This document shows positions 16,979 through 24,736 of a stretch of DNA of 64,000 bases, piece by piece. A program made the position numbers and the translations under genes. Position 1 is the first letter of the stretch, and each line of letters begins with the position of its first letter. The notes below the pieces were generated by a model. That model saw only the letters and a list, made by a program, of their open reading frames with translations, made no database searches and was not told where the DNA came from. The DNA comes from Streptomyces griseoviridis (GTDB lineage Bacteria > Actinomycetota > Actinomycetes > Streptomycetales > Streptomycetaceae). The stretch lies in the NCBI GenBank assembly GCA_014649155.1, contig BMSM01000009.1, positions 124,001 to 188,000 of the forward strand. Reading direction: 5' to 3'.

Positions 16979-17908
16979 GTGACGACGACGGCCCCCCTGC
17001 TCCCCGCCCTGACCGCCCGGGTCAGGGCCCAGGCGCACGCCCGTAGCGCCGCCTGCCCCTGCGGCGCGGCCACGCTGGCCGACCGCCCGGACGCCACCGT
17101 CGTCCGGCACGGCGAGGTGGTCGCCAAGGCGCACGCCCCCGGCACCGACGCCGACGCCCTGGCCCACCGCCTCGCGTTCACCGCCCGTCTCCCGGGCGTC
17201 CTCCTGCCCCCGCTCGCCCCCGCCCCCGCCGAACTGCACGGACGCCTGGTCACCTGCTGGCCGTACGGCACCCCCGTGGACCCGGACGACCCGGACGCCG
17301 CCCCGTGGGAGGCGGCCGGCGCGCTCCTCGCCCGGCTGCACCGGACGCCCGCCCCCGCCACCCTGCCCCCGATGCGCGGCCCGGCGAAGGCCGCCGCCGC
17401 CCTCGCCCGCCTCCGGCGCTCCGCGCCCCGCCACCCCGACGCCGCCCCCGTCCTGCGCGCCTGGGCCGCGCTGCCCGCGTGGGCGCGCGGCGAGGACGCG
17501 ATGCCGGACACCGGCACCCCCTGCCACGGCGACTTCCACCTCGGCCAGCTGGTCCGGCACCCCACGGCCGGCGGCCCGTGGCTGCTGATAGACGTCGACG
17601 ACCTGGGCCGCGGCGTGCCCGCCTGGGACCTCGCCCGCCCGGCCGCCTGGTACGCCTGCGGACTGCTGCCGCCCGACGAGTGGACGCGCTTCCTGGCCGC
17701 CTACCGCGCCGCCGGCGGACCCGCCGTCCCGCCGGCCGGCGATCCCTGGCCGGCGCTGGACGTCCCGGCCCGCGCCCTCACCGCGCAGACCGCCGCCCGC
17801 GCCCTGGCCAAGGCGGTCGCGGCCGGCCGCCCGCTGGACGAGGTGGAGCGCTGCCTGGTCGACGCCTGTGCGCGCATGCCGTCCGTCGCCCCCGGGGGAC
17901 CGGCGTAG
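16979..17908 (+). CDS. Aminoglycoside phosphotransferase-like kinase
   Basis: 309 residues from GTG 16979. The APH/ChoK fold is shown by the Brenner-type catalytic segment CHGDFHLGQL (catalytic Asp; the usual Asn five residues later is Gln or shifted) and the metal-binding LLIDVDDLGRGVPAWDLARP. An ATP-domain Lys lies in VVAKAHAPG. Related enzymes phosphorylate aminoglycosides, choline or other small alcohols. Nothing here points to resistance; a housekeeping small-molecule kinase is just as likely. A Cys-x-Cys (CPCG) near the N-terminus is unusual. Confidence 0.8.
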   Translation: MTTTAPLLPALTARVRAQAHARSAACPCGAATLADRPDATVVRHGEVVAKAHAPGTDADALAHRLAFTARLPGVLLPPLAPAPAELHGRLVTCWPYGTPVDPDDPDAAPWEAAGALLARLHRTPAPATLPPMRGPAKAAAALARLRRSAPRHPDAAPVLRAWAALPAWARGEDAMPDTGTPCHGDFHLGQLVRHPTAGGPWLLIDVDDLGRGVPAWDLARPAAWYACGLLPPDEWTRFLAAYRAAGGPAVPPAGDPWPALDVPARALTAQTAARALAKAVAAGRPLDEVERCLVDACARMPSVAPGGPA

Positions 17909-18004
17909 ATCATCTGAAGAGTAGGGTGCAACCGACCGCAGCCGGACGGAGTCTGTCCTGGCGAAGCACGAAGCAGGACCTACCGGCGAGGAGTTGAGCC
18001 GACC

Positions 18005-18286
18005 ATGCATTGTCCGAAGTGCCACGCACCGATGCACACGTACAACCGCAACGGCGTCCAGATCGAGCAGTGCAGTGGCTGCCGCGGGATCTTCCTGGAC
18101 TACGGCGAGCTGGAGTCGCTGACCCGCCTGGAGTCCCAGTGGGCCCAGCCGGCCCCGCCGCCCCCGGCCGCCCCGCAGGCGTACCCCGCCGCCCCGGCCC
18201 CCGCCTGGGGCGCCCCGCACGGCGGCCACGGTCACCACGGCCACAACCGTCACAAGAGCTTCGGCCACATGCTGTTCTCCAGCTGA
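18005..18286 (+). CDS. TFIIB-type zinc-ribbon protein (zf-TFIIB)
   Basis: 93 residues. Two Cys pairs form a zinc ribbon: MHCPKCHAPM (3-12) and EQCSGCRGIFLDYGELE (22-38), the characteristic pattern of this small bacterial family. The C-terminal half is Pro/Ala-rich and ends in a His-rich stretch (HGGHGHHGHNRH), which may bind metal too. ATG 18005 has GGCGAGGAG upstream. The biological role of the family is unsettled. Confidence 0.85.
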   Translation: MHCPKCHAPMHTYNRNGVQIEQCSGCRGIFLDYGELESLTRLESQWAQPAPPPPAAPQAYPAAPAPAWGAPHGGHGHHGHNRHKSFGHMLFSS

Positions 18287-18302
18287 GGCGGGCCGCACGA
18301 CC

Positions 18303-18335
18303 AAGCCCCCGGCCGCGCGAGGCGGCCGGGGGCTT
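18303..18335 (+). terminator. Terminator between the zinc-ribbon gene and the tRNA cluster
   Basis: AAGCCCCCGGCCGC (18303-18316) pairs with GCGGCCGGGGGCTT (18322-18335) around GCGAG, followed by one further T. It ends six bases before the 3' end of the first tRNA-Val, so it probably serves transcripts from both strands. Confidence 0.85.
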
Positions 18336-18340
18336 TCGGC

Positions 18341-18415
18341 TGGTGGACGATACTGGGATTGAACCAGTGACCTCTTCCGTGTCAGGGAAGCGCTCTCCCG
18401 CTGAGCTAATCGTCC
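18341..18415 (-). tRNA. tRNA-Val (GAC), CCA encoded
   Basis: On the minus strand the acceptor arms GGACGAT and ATCGTCC pair. The anticodon loop CTGACAC within the CTTCC/GGAAG stem gives GAC, and GGTTCAATC forms the T loop. The 3' CCA is encoded at 18341-18343. First of three Val-GAC copies. Confidence 0.95.
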
Positions 18416-18435
18416 TCGGTACTGCGATCACCGCG

Positions 18436-18507
18436 TGCGCGATACTGGGATTGAACCAGTGACCTCTTCCGTGTCAGGGAAGCGCTCTCCCGCTGAGCTA
18501 ATCGCGC
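18436..18507 (-). tRNA. tRNA-Val (GAC), variant acceptor stem
   Basis: The body is identical to the neighbours, but the acceptor stem is GCGCGAT/ATCGCGC in place of GGACGAT/ATCGTCC. The compensatory changes keep pairing. Anticodon GAC. No encoded CCA. Confidence 0.95.
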
Positions 18508-18542
18508 GGAGATCCTTACGGATCGTGATCCTTGCGGATCAG

Positions 18543-18614
18543 TGGACGATACTGGGATTGAACCAGTGACCTCTTCCGTGTCAGGGAAGCGCTCTCCCGC
18601 TGAGCTAATCGTCC
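18543..18614 (-). tRNA. tRNA-Val (GAC)
   Basis: Same 72-base sequence as the copy at 18344-18415, but without an encoded CCA. Anticodon loop CTGACAC (GAC). It is separated from the second copy by a short stretch containing the repeated GGATC motif. Confidence 0.95.
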
Positions 18615-18615
18615 T

Positions 18616-18689
18616 TGGAGGTGGAGACGGGATTTGAACCCGTGTAGACGGCTTTGCAGGCCGTTGCCTCGCCTCTCGGCCACTCCACC
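18616..18689 (-). tRNA. tRNA-Cys (GCA)
   Basis: Acceptor arms GGTGGAG/CTCCACC, U at the discriminator position (typical of Cys), and anticodon loop CTGCAAA in the ACGGC/GCCGT stem. CCA is encoded at 18616-18618, directly abutting the 5' end of the third tRNA-Val. Confidence 0.95.
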
Positions 18690-18727
18690 AGGAGTGTAGG
18701 GGATCTTGTGGAACCCCTGTTCCTGCG

Positions 18728-18800
18728 AGCGGACGACGAGGCTCGAACTCGCGACCTCAACCTTGGCAAGGTTGCGCTCTACCAACTGAGCTACGTCCGC
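18728..18800 (-). tRNA. tRNA-Gly (GCC)
   Basis: Acceptor arms GCGGACG/CGTCCGC, D arm TAGCTCAGTTGGTAGAGC, anticodon loop TTGCCAA (GCC), and T loop GTTCGAGCC. It is the first gene in transcription order of the Gly-Cys-Val-Val-Val cluster. Confidence 0.95.
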
Positions 18801-18965
18801 CTGTCGTTTCGGTCCGCTTGCGCGTCCCGGCGACGTGTTGAACTCTAGCGGATTCCCCGGCCAGCACAAAAACGCGTTTGCGCAGCGTGCTGCGGTGCGC
18901 TTGCCCGCCTGCCTGGTCAGAGCGTGCGGAAGGACACGTTCGGGTCACCTGGACGCCACCCCGCC

Positions 18966-18971
18966 TAGACT
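18966..18971 (+). promoter_or_regulatory. -10 element (TAGACT) of a leaderless promoter for the pabB-like gene
   Basis: TAGACT ends seven bases before GTG 18979, and there is no Shine-Dalgarno before that GTG. Transcription is therefore expected to start at the initiation codon. Confidence 0.45.
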
Positions 18972-18978
18972 CGGCCAG

Positions 18979-20025
18979 GTGTCCGAGTTCCCGCCCCTGG
19001 CCCGTTTCGGAGACCGGATCGCCACCGGTCTCCTCGAGGTGACGACCGATCCCGCGGCCCTCGACTCCCGTGGCTTCTGGGCCGTCGCCGCGGACTTCGA
19101 GGGCCGTGTGACCTGCGCCCGTTTCGCCGAGGTCCGGGACGAGCCGGTGCCCGCGCCGCGCCCCGGCCGCTGGCGAGGACCGGAAGTCACCGACTGGACG
19201 TCCTCCCTGGACCGCGCCGCGTACACGGCGGCCGTCCGCCGCGTCCGGGAGCACATCGCGGCCGGCGAGGTCTACCAGGCCAACCTGTGCCGCGTGCTGT
19301 CCGCGCCCGTCCCGCCCGACGCCGACGTGGACGACCTCACCGCGCTGCTGGCACGCGGCAACCCGGCGCCGTACGCGGGCACGCTGCGGCTGCCCGGACA
19401 CGGGGTGGAGATGGCCACCGCCTCGCCCGAGCTGTTCCTGCGCCGTGCCGGCCGGACCGTCGAGTCGGGCCCGATCAAGGGGACCGGGCGCACCGAGGCG
19501 GACCTGCTGGAGAAGGACCACGCCGAGAACGTGATGATCGTGGACCTGGTCCGCAACGACCTGGGCCGGGTCTGCGCCACCGGCACCGTGACCGTCCCCG
19601 ACCTGTGCGTGGTGGAGAAGCACCCGGGGCTGGTCCACCTCGTCTCGACGGTCCGGGGCGGCCTGCGGGCCGGCGCCGGCTGGCCGGACCTGTTCGCCGC
19701 CGCCTTCCCGCCCGGCTCGGTCACCGGCGCCCCCAAGGCGAGCGCCCTCGGGATCATCCGGGCGCTGGAGACGGCGCCCCGCGGGCCGTACTGCGGCGCG
19801 GTCGGCTGGGTCGACGCCGACCGGGGCACCGCCGAGCTGGCCGTCGGCATCCGCACCTTCTGGATCGACCGGGCCGAGGGCCTCCTGAAGTTCGGCACCG
19901 GGGCCGGCATCACCTGGGGCTCGGACCCGGAGCGGGAGTGGCGGGAGACCGAGCTGAAGGCGTCCCGGCTGCTCGCGGTAGCGTCGGGGGCGTACGAAGC
20001 GAGCGGGGAGGGACCGGACACATGA
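18979..20025 (+). CDS. pabB: Chorismate-binding enzyme, aminodeoxychorismate synthase component I-like
   Basis: 348 residues. The chorismate-binding core is clear: YTAAVRRVREHIAAGEVYQA, then ESGPIKGTGR with the family Lys, HAENVMIVDLVRNDLGRVC, and PGSVTGAPKASALGII. It should convert chorismate and ammonia to 4-amino-4-deoxychorismate for p-aminobenzoate and folate. No glutamine amidotransferase (PabA) lies beside it. It is shorter than TrpE because the N-terminal domain is reduced. GTG 18979 follows a -10 box directly. Its stop overlaps the next start (ATGA), and that gene encodes the following enzyme. Confidence 0.87.
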   Translation: MSEFPPLARFGDRIATGLLEVTTDPAALDSRGFWAVAADFEGRVTCARFAEVRDEPVPAPRPGRWRGPEVTDWTSSLDRAAYTAAVRRVREHIAAGEVYQANLCRVLSAPVPPDADVDDLTALLARGNPAPYAGTLRLPGHGVEMATASPELFLRRAGRTVESGPIKGTGRTEADLLEKDHAENVMIVDLVRNDLGRVCATGTVTVPDLCVVEKHPGLVHLVSTVRGGLRAGAGWPDLFAAAFPPGSVTGAPKASALGIIRALETAPRGPYCGAVGWVDADRGTAELAVGIRTFWIDRAEGLLKFGTGAGITWGSDPEREWRETELKASRLLAVASGAYEASGEGPDT

Positions 20026-20843
20026 AGATCTGGCTCGACGGCGGGCTGCGGGACGCGGAGTCCGCACGGGTCTCGGCGTTCGACCACGGGCTGACCGTGG
20101 GCGACGGCGTCTTCGAGACGGTGAAGGCGGTGGCCGGCCGGCCCTTCGCCCTCACCCGGCACCTCGACCGGCTGGCCCGCTCGGCGCACGGGCTGGGCCT
20201 GCCCGAACCCGACCTCGACGAGGTCCGCCGCGCCTGCGCCGCCGTACTGGAGGCCAACCCCATGCCGCTGGGCCGGCTCCGGATCACCTGCACCGGGGGA
20301 CAGGGGCCGCTCGGTTCCGACCGCGGCGCGCACGGGCCCACCCTCCTGGTCGCCCTCGGCGAGAGCGCCCCCCGCCCCGACACCACGGCCGTGATCACGG
20401 TCCCCTGGACCCGCAACGAACGCGGCGCGCTCACCGGCCTGAAGACCACCTCGTACGCCGAGAACGTCGTCGCGCTGGCCCGCGCCCGGGAACGCGGCGC
20501 CTCCGAGGCCCTGTTCGGCAACACGGTGGGGCGGTTGTGCGAGGGCACCGGCTCCAACGTCTTCGTCGTCCTCGACGGCGAGATCCACACCCCGCCCGTC
20601 ACCTCCGGCTGCCTCGCGGGCATCACCCGCGCCCTCACCGCGGAGTGGACCGGCGCCGCCGAGACGGACCTGCCGCTGGACGTCCTGGAGCGGGCCGACG
20701 AGATCTTCCTGACCTCCACCCTGCGTGACGTCCAGGCCGTGCACCGCGTCGACGACCGGGCGCTGCCGGGCGCCCCGGGCCCGGTGACCGCCAAGGCCAT
20801 GCGGATCTTCCAGGAGCGCGCCGCCGGCGACCTGGACCCCTGA
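20022..20843 (+). CDS. pabC: Aminotransferase class IV, aminodeoxychorismate lyase-like
   Basis: 273 residues of PLP fold type IV. It opens with WLDGGLRDAESARVSAFDHGLTVGDGVFET. The PLP-binding Lys is in TGLKTTSYAENV, the Glu region in EALFGNTVGRLCEGTGSNVF, and TSTLRDVQAV lies near the end. Coupling to the pabB-like gene by ATGA makes 4-amino-4-deoxychorismate lyase (p-aminobenzoate formation) the best reading. D-amino acid or branched-chain aminotransferase are relatives that sequence alone cannot fully exclude. Confidence 0.87.
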   Translation: MKIWLDGGLRDAESARVSAFDHGLTVGDGVFETVKAVAGRPFALTRHLDRLARSAHGLGLPEPDLDEVRRACAAVLEANPMPLGRLRITCTGGQGPLGSDRGAHGPTLLVALGESAPRPDTTAVITVPWTRNERGALTGLKTTSYAENVVALARARERGASEALFGNTVGRLCEGTGSNVFVVLDGEIHTPPVTSGCLAGITRALTAEWTGAAETDLPLDVLERADEIFLTSTLRDVQAVHRVDDRALPGAPGPVTAKAMRIFQERAAGDLDP

Positions 20844-20908
20844 CCGGCGCACGGCGGCGCGTGGAAAAGGGGCTGCGCCCCTGCGGCGCGAAGGGTAGAA
20901 CCACCCTG

Positions 20909-21733
20909 ATGACCACCACCCTGCGGCCGACCGAGCCGCTCCACGACGCCGCCGACGGAACGCGTTCACGCCGCTACCAGGTGTGCGTGAACAGCCGCCC
21001 CGTCGGCACCCTGCGCCTGGGCACCTCGCCCGCCTTCGGCGCGTCGCTGGCCGTGCTCCACGACCTGCGCGTCGACGAGGGGGAGCGCCGGCGCGGCCGG
21101 GCCACGGTCGCCGCGCTCGCCGCCGAGGAGGTGGCACGGAGCTGGGGCTGCCGCCGGATCTCCACGGCCGTCCCGGCCGACGCGGCGCCGGCCCTGCGGC
21201 TGTTCGAGGCGCTCGGCTACACCCGGCTCAACCGCGGCATGCGCAAACGGCTCGGCGACACCCCGCCCGAGCTGCCCGCCGGCAGCCGCGCCCGGCCCAT
21301 GACCCGGGACGAGTACGAGCGGTGGAACCCCCGCACCCGGGAGCGGTACGCGCGGGACTGGGCCGCCCGGGGCGTGCCCGAGGAGTCGGCCCGTACCAAG
21401 TCCCGGCACGACCACGACACACTGCTGCCGCACGGCCCGGACACCGAGAACACGCTGCTCAGCGTGGTGGACCACGACGGCGAACCGGTCGGTGTCCTCT
21501 GGGTGGCGCTGCGCCCGGACGACGCGTTCGTCTACAAGGTCGAAGTGGACGAGCCCTACCGGGGCCGGGGGCACGGGCGCACCCTGATGCGGCTCGCGGA
21601 GGCCCAGGCGATCACCGCGGGCCGCGGCGTGCTCGGACTCAGCGTGTTCGCCGGCAACACCCCGGCGGAGCGGCTCTACGAGTCACTCGGCTACGAGACG
21701 ACCCTCGTCGGCTTCCACAAGCCGCTGCTCTAG
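20909..21733 (+). CDS. Two-domain GNAT acetyltransferase
   Basis: 274 residues with two GNAT modules. The first (about 10-115) has HDLRVDEGERRRGRATVAAL and LRLFEALGYTRLNRGMRKRL. The second (about 180-274) has YKVEVDEPYRGRGHGRTLMR and NTPAERLYESLGYETTLV. The second keeps the full acetyl-CoA loop (R-G-R-G-H-G), so it is probably the active one. The substrate is unknown. ATG 20909 has AAGGG upstream. The TAG stop (21731-21733) is part of the CTAG target of the insertion sequence that follows; the reading frame itself is intact. Confidence 0.85.
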   Translation: MTTTLRPTEPLHDAADGTRSRRYQVCVNSRPVGTLRLGTSPAFGASLAVLHDLRVDEGERRRGRATVAALAAEEVARSWGCRRISTAVPADAAPALRLFEALGYTRLNRGMRKRLGDTPPELPAGSRARPMTRDEYERWNPRTRERYARDWAARGVPEESARTKSRHDHDTLLPHGPDTENTLLSVVDHDGEPVGVLWVALRPDDAFVYKVEVDEPYRGRGHGRTLMRLAEAQAITAGRGVLGLSVFAGNTPAERLYESLGYETTLVGFHKPLL

Positions 21734-22687
21734 GTGTGTTGTCCCGGCAGGTTGGTGACGCGGCTGGCGGGTGGGTGGCCGTGGATGCCGGTGTGGGGTC
21801 GGTGGTAGTTGTACCGGTCCGGCCGGTCGGGAAACGTGGCCTGTCGTTCGCGGTCTGAGGTGTAGGGCCGGATGTGGGCCCACTCTTCGAGCAGGGTGCG
21901 GTGGAAGCGTTCGGCCTTGCCGTTGGTCTGCGGTCGCCACGGCCGGGTCCGGCGCGGCTGGATCCCCGGGTTCTGGCAGGTGTCGCGCCAGGTGTTTGTC
22001 GTGTGGGCCCAGGCGTTGTCGGTCAGCACCCGCGCGACGGTGATGCCCCGGGCGGCGAACCAGGCGGTGGCCCGGATGAGGGAGGCGGCGCAGGTGGCGG
22101 CCTTCTCGTCGGGGGGGGGGGATCTTCGGTGTGAGCGAGCCGGGAGTGATCGTCCAGGGCGGTGTGGAGGCAGGGGAGACCGGTGCCGGTGCGGTTCTTG
22201 CGGCCGGCTGCGCGGCCGAGGACCTTGTGACCGCCGCGGTCGGGGATGCGGCCGAGTTTCTTGACGTCGATTTGGACGGGTTCGCCCGGGCGGGCGTGTT
22301 CGTGGCGGCGGACGGGCTCGCCTGTGGCCCGGTCCGGGGTGGCCGGGGCGGGCAGGTTGTGACGGACGGGATGCGGTGGGCCGTCGACGGCGCGATACCG
22401 TACCGGGCGGCCGGCCGGGCGGGGCCGATGCGGTGCTCGCGTCGCAGGCGCACCGCCTGCTGTTCGACCGTGTCGGGCGTCCGGCGCGGGCTGTGGTGGG
22501 GGCGGCTGGAGCGGTCGCGTATCCCGGCCTCGCCGGCCTGCCGGCAGTGACTGGCCCAGCGGGCTGCGGTGGTGTGGCTGGCCTGGAAGCGTTCCGCGGC
22601 CCGGCGCAGCGGCCGGCCGTCGTCCACGACGCACCGGGCCGGGCGAAGCCGCCCGGTCGGAGTCAGCGGGGCGTTGCGGTGGGACAC
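21730..22687 (-). pseudogene. IS481-type transposase, frameshifted twice
   Basis: The coding potential runs from GTG 22687 to a TAG at 21732-21730. The N-terminal helix-turn-helix (RPLRRAAERFQASHTTAARWA, GEAGIRDRSSRPHHSP) is in one frame. Around 22370 it shifts to a second frame with IDVKKLGRIPDRGGH and the LDDHSR catalytic segment. At a run of 11 G (22111-22121) it shifts again to a third frame containing DNAWAHTT and PQTNGKAERFHRTLLEEW, which holds the catalytic Glu. All DDE segments survive, so the decay is recent, unless frameshifting or sequencing slips at the homopolymer explain it. The stop codon comes from the CTAG target. Confidence 0.85.
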
Positions 22688-22798
22688 TAGGGCCTCCTGC
22701 GGTCGGGTGCAGATGTCGCAATCGACACCGAACCCAAGAAGGCCCTCACCCGTTCAAGCACCCAGCACGTGTGTCACCAACGTCCCGGGACAACACAC
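21734..22798. mobile_element. IS481-family insertion sequence with CTAG target duplication
   Basis: 1065 bases. The 26-bp terminal inverted repeats at 21734-21759 and 22773-22798 both begin GTGTGTTGTCCCGG and end GTTGGTGAC, and differ at only two positions. CTAG flanks both ends (21730-21733 and 22799-22802), consistent with a 4-bp target duplication; IS481 elements are known to prefer CTAG. Removing the element and one CTAG leaves an uninterrupted acetyltransferase gene followed by the DsbA-like gene. The single transposase gene, on the minus strand, is frameshifted. Confidence 0.9.
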
Positions 22799-22838
22799 CT
22801 AGCCGCCGGGCGAACCGCTCTCCGGACGCCCGGCCGCA

Positions 22839-23354
22839 CTATTCCTCCAGCAGCCGGTCGGCGATCTCCTCGATCCGCTCGCGCAGCCCCTCCTGGCTCT
22901 TGCCGCCGTCGAGCCGCTGCCCGTCGATGACGTACGTCGGGGTCCCCGTCACGCCGATCGCCCTGCCCTCGGCCTCGTCGGCGTCGACGGCCAGGATGTG
23001 CCGGCCGTCGATCAGGGCCGTGTCGAACTCCTCGGCATCCAGCCCCAGTTCCCGGGCCACGTCGACCAGGAGGGCCTCGCCCGCGCGGTCCAGTTCCCCG
23101 CACCGGGCCAGCACGGCCTCGACGTACGGCCAGCCCCGCCCCTGCGCGGCGGCCTCCTCGGCGGCCTGCGCGGCGGCGAAGGCGTGCTTGTGCTTGGCCA
23201 GCGGGAAATGCCGCAGCCGCAGCTCCAGCCGGTCGCCGTAGCGGGCGCGCAGGGCGCGCAGGTCGTCCAGGGCGGTACGGCAGTCCGGGCACTGGAGCTC
23301 GCACCACACGTCGAGCACGGGCGGGGCGGGGCGTACGGGGGAGGAATCGCTCAT
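22839..23354 (-). CDS. DsbA family thiol oxidoreductase
   Basis: 171 residues. The thioredoxin-fold active site is CELQCPDCR (a CPDC motif near residues 18-26). The cis-Pro loop is GVTGTPTYVIDGQ, followed by the C-terminal helix. An alpha-helical insertion of about 80 residues lies between them, as in DsbA and 2-hydroxychromene isomerase relatives. There is no signal peptide, so it probably works in the cytoplasm (FrnE-like). ATG 23354 has GGGAG upstream on the minus strand. Its 3' end faces the insertion sequence. Confidence 0.88.
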   Translation of the reverse strand: MSDSSPVRPAPPVLDVWCELQCPDCRTALDDLRALRARYGDRLELRLRHFPLAKHKHAFAAAQAAEEAAAQGRGWPYVEAVLARCGELDRAGEALLVDVARELGLDAEEFDTALIDGRHILAVDADEAEGRAIGVTGTPTYVIDGQRLDGGKSQEGLRERIEEIADRLLEE

Positions 23355-23563
23355 GGGACCAGTCTCCCAGCCCCGCCCGTGCCCGCCCAATCCCGGCCGC
23401 CGGGTCCCCCGCCCCACCGGGACCTGAGGAGGAGCCGACCCCGAGCCGACCCGGAGATGCCCCTGATGTCGGGCCGGAGCATGGCCGCGCCGGGCGGGGA
23501 CGGTGCAGGATGGAAGGGACGAAGACGCACGCTGCCCGACCGCGCCCAGCCCTGGAGGACCGG

Positions 23564-24019
23564 ATGATTGCCGAGACCGTCTGTTCCGCCGTGTCCGCGG
23601 CCGGCCTGGGCATCGCGGCGGTCACCGCGTACCGCAGGCGCTTCCTGGCGGCGGTCCGCATCGCCGCCTACGCGCTGATCCCGGTCGCCCTGGTGATGAC
23701 CGGCGTCGTCGACTGGGTGGCCGACACCGCCTTCTCCCCGACGGCCTGGGCCGGCTTCGCCCTGCTCGGCGTGGCCTGGCTGCTGTTCATGGTCACCCGC
23801 GCCGTGGAGCGCCGCCGCGGCGGCACCCGCAAGGAGCGCAGACAGGCCCGCGCGGCGGCCCGGCGGGACGCCGTGGCCCCGGGGGCCTCGGCCCCCTCAC
23901 TGGGCGGTGGCACCGCCCCGCGCCCGGCGTCGGCCCGTCCCGCCGGCGAACCCAAGGCGGGCACCGGGGACGACGACTTCAGCGACATCGAGGCCATCCT
24001 GAAGAAGCACGGCATATGA
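23564..24019 (+). CDS. Small membrane protein with basic cytoplasmic tail
   Basis: 151 residues from ATG 23564, with CTGGAGGAC just upstream; a longer frame from 23510 lacks such a site. Three hydrophobic helices occupy about residues 3-80 (VCSAVSAAGLGIAAVTA, IAAYALIPVALVMTGVV, AWAGFALLGVAWLLFMV). They are followed by an Arg/Ala-rich linker and a conserved-looking acidic end (DDDFSDIEAILKKHGI). Proteins ending in this kind of short acidic-amphipathic helix often use it to bind a partner. No function can be named. Confidence 0.7.
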   Translation: MIAETVCSAVSAAGLGIAAVTAYRRRFLAAVRIAAYALIPVALVMTGVVDWVADTAFSPTAWAGFALLGVAWLLFMVTRAVERRRGGTRKERRQARAAARRDAVAPGASAPSLGGGTAPRPASARPAGEPKAGTGDDDFSDIEAILKKHGI

Positions 24020-24200
24020 AACGCGTGTGACAGCCCGCGCGAGGGGGCTGCGACCGCCCCGCTGAAACGACACAGTGAGCGGGGGAAGCGGCCGGAAACG
24101 ATCACAACCCGAACCGAAGATCATCGATACCGGCGAACACAGGTGCCTCGCGGGCGTGTTGATCGCATCGGGCTCTGAACTGCGCCATCATCGCCGCGAG

Positions 24201-24368
24201 ATGCTGGACACGACACAGCTGGACCACACAGAGAGCGATGCCGCGCCCAGGCCGCAAGAGCCCCGCGGATGTCTCTTCGCCCTTTCCCAGCCACCGCTGA
24301 TGATCTTCCTTGCGGTGATCGGGTGTCTGCTGCTCATGGCTTCGCTGCACGACCTGCTGTTGCTGTGA
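24201..24368 (+). CDS. Small hydrophobic C-tail membrane protein
   Basis: 55 residues if it starts at ATG 24201; the open frame extends upstream to 24075, so the start is uncertain. The polar N-terminus (MLDTTQLDHTESDAAPRPQE) leads to one C-terminal helix (LMIFLAVIGCLLLMASLHDLLLL). This resembles a tail-anchored or single-pass micro-protein. Nothing indicates its role. The 180 bases between it and the previous gene hold no other supported feature. Confidence 0.5.
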   Translation: MLDTTQLDHTESDAAPRPQEPRGCLFALSQPPLMIFLAVIGCLLLMASLHDLLLL

Positions 24369-24439
24369 GCCGTACCCGCGTTCCCCGGCGCCACCCGCCG
24401 GGGGCGCGAACACCCTCGGGTCCCGTCACCTCGCGCCTG

Positions 24440-24660
24440 CCTCCACCGGTCCCGCCACGCCCCCGCCCGCCCCACCGGACCGTCGCCGTCCCGTCCGCCC
24501 CACCGGGTCCCCCGGTCCCGCCACGCCCCCGTCCGCCCCGCCGGACCGTCGCCGTCCCGTCCGCCCCACCGGTCCCCCCGGTCCCGCCACTCTCGCGCCC
24601 ACCCCCCGGTCCCGCCACTCTCGCGCCCACCCCCCGGTCCCGCCCCCCTCGCGCCCGTTA
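24440..24660. repeat. Nested tandem repeats, 66-base and about 28-base periods
   Basis: Units beginning CCGGTCCCGCCAC occur at 24446, 24512 and 24578, exactly 66 bases apart. The first two share nearly the whole 66 bases, including CGGACCGTCGCCGTCCCGTC. From 24578 the same seed recurs every 28-30 bases, joined to TCTCGCGCCCACC. The array fills the gap between the micro-protein gene and the convergent CGNR gene. It contains no supported gene. Confidence 0.75.
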
Positions 24661-24736
24661 CCGCCCGTTACCTGTCGTTATGGCCCGCTCCCGCCCCGTC
24701 ACCTCGGTCCCGCCGGCCCGGACCCGCTGGCCAGGG

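Noticed and set aside
16979..17908. Antibiotic-resistance aminoglycoside phosphotransferase
   Set aside because: Only the general APH/ChoK fold is supported, the Brenner motif is not canonical, and no resistance or biosynthesis genes are near.
18341..18614. Regularly spaced near-identical repeats resembling a small CRISPR array
   Set aside because: The repeats are 72-base tRNA-Val genes with full cloverleaf pairing and unequal short spacers; no cas gene is present.
21683..22687. Single 334-residue protein reading through the insertion sequence
   Set aside because: Only its first 110 residues look like transposase; the rest is out-of-frame Pro/Arg/His-rich sequence, and the true continuation lies in two other frames.
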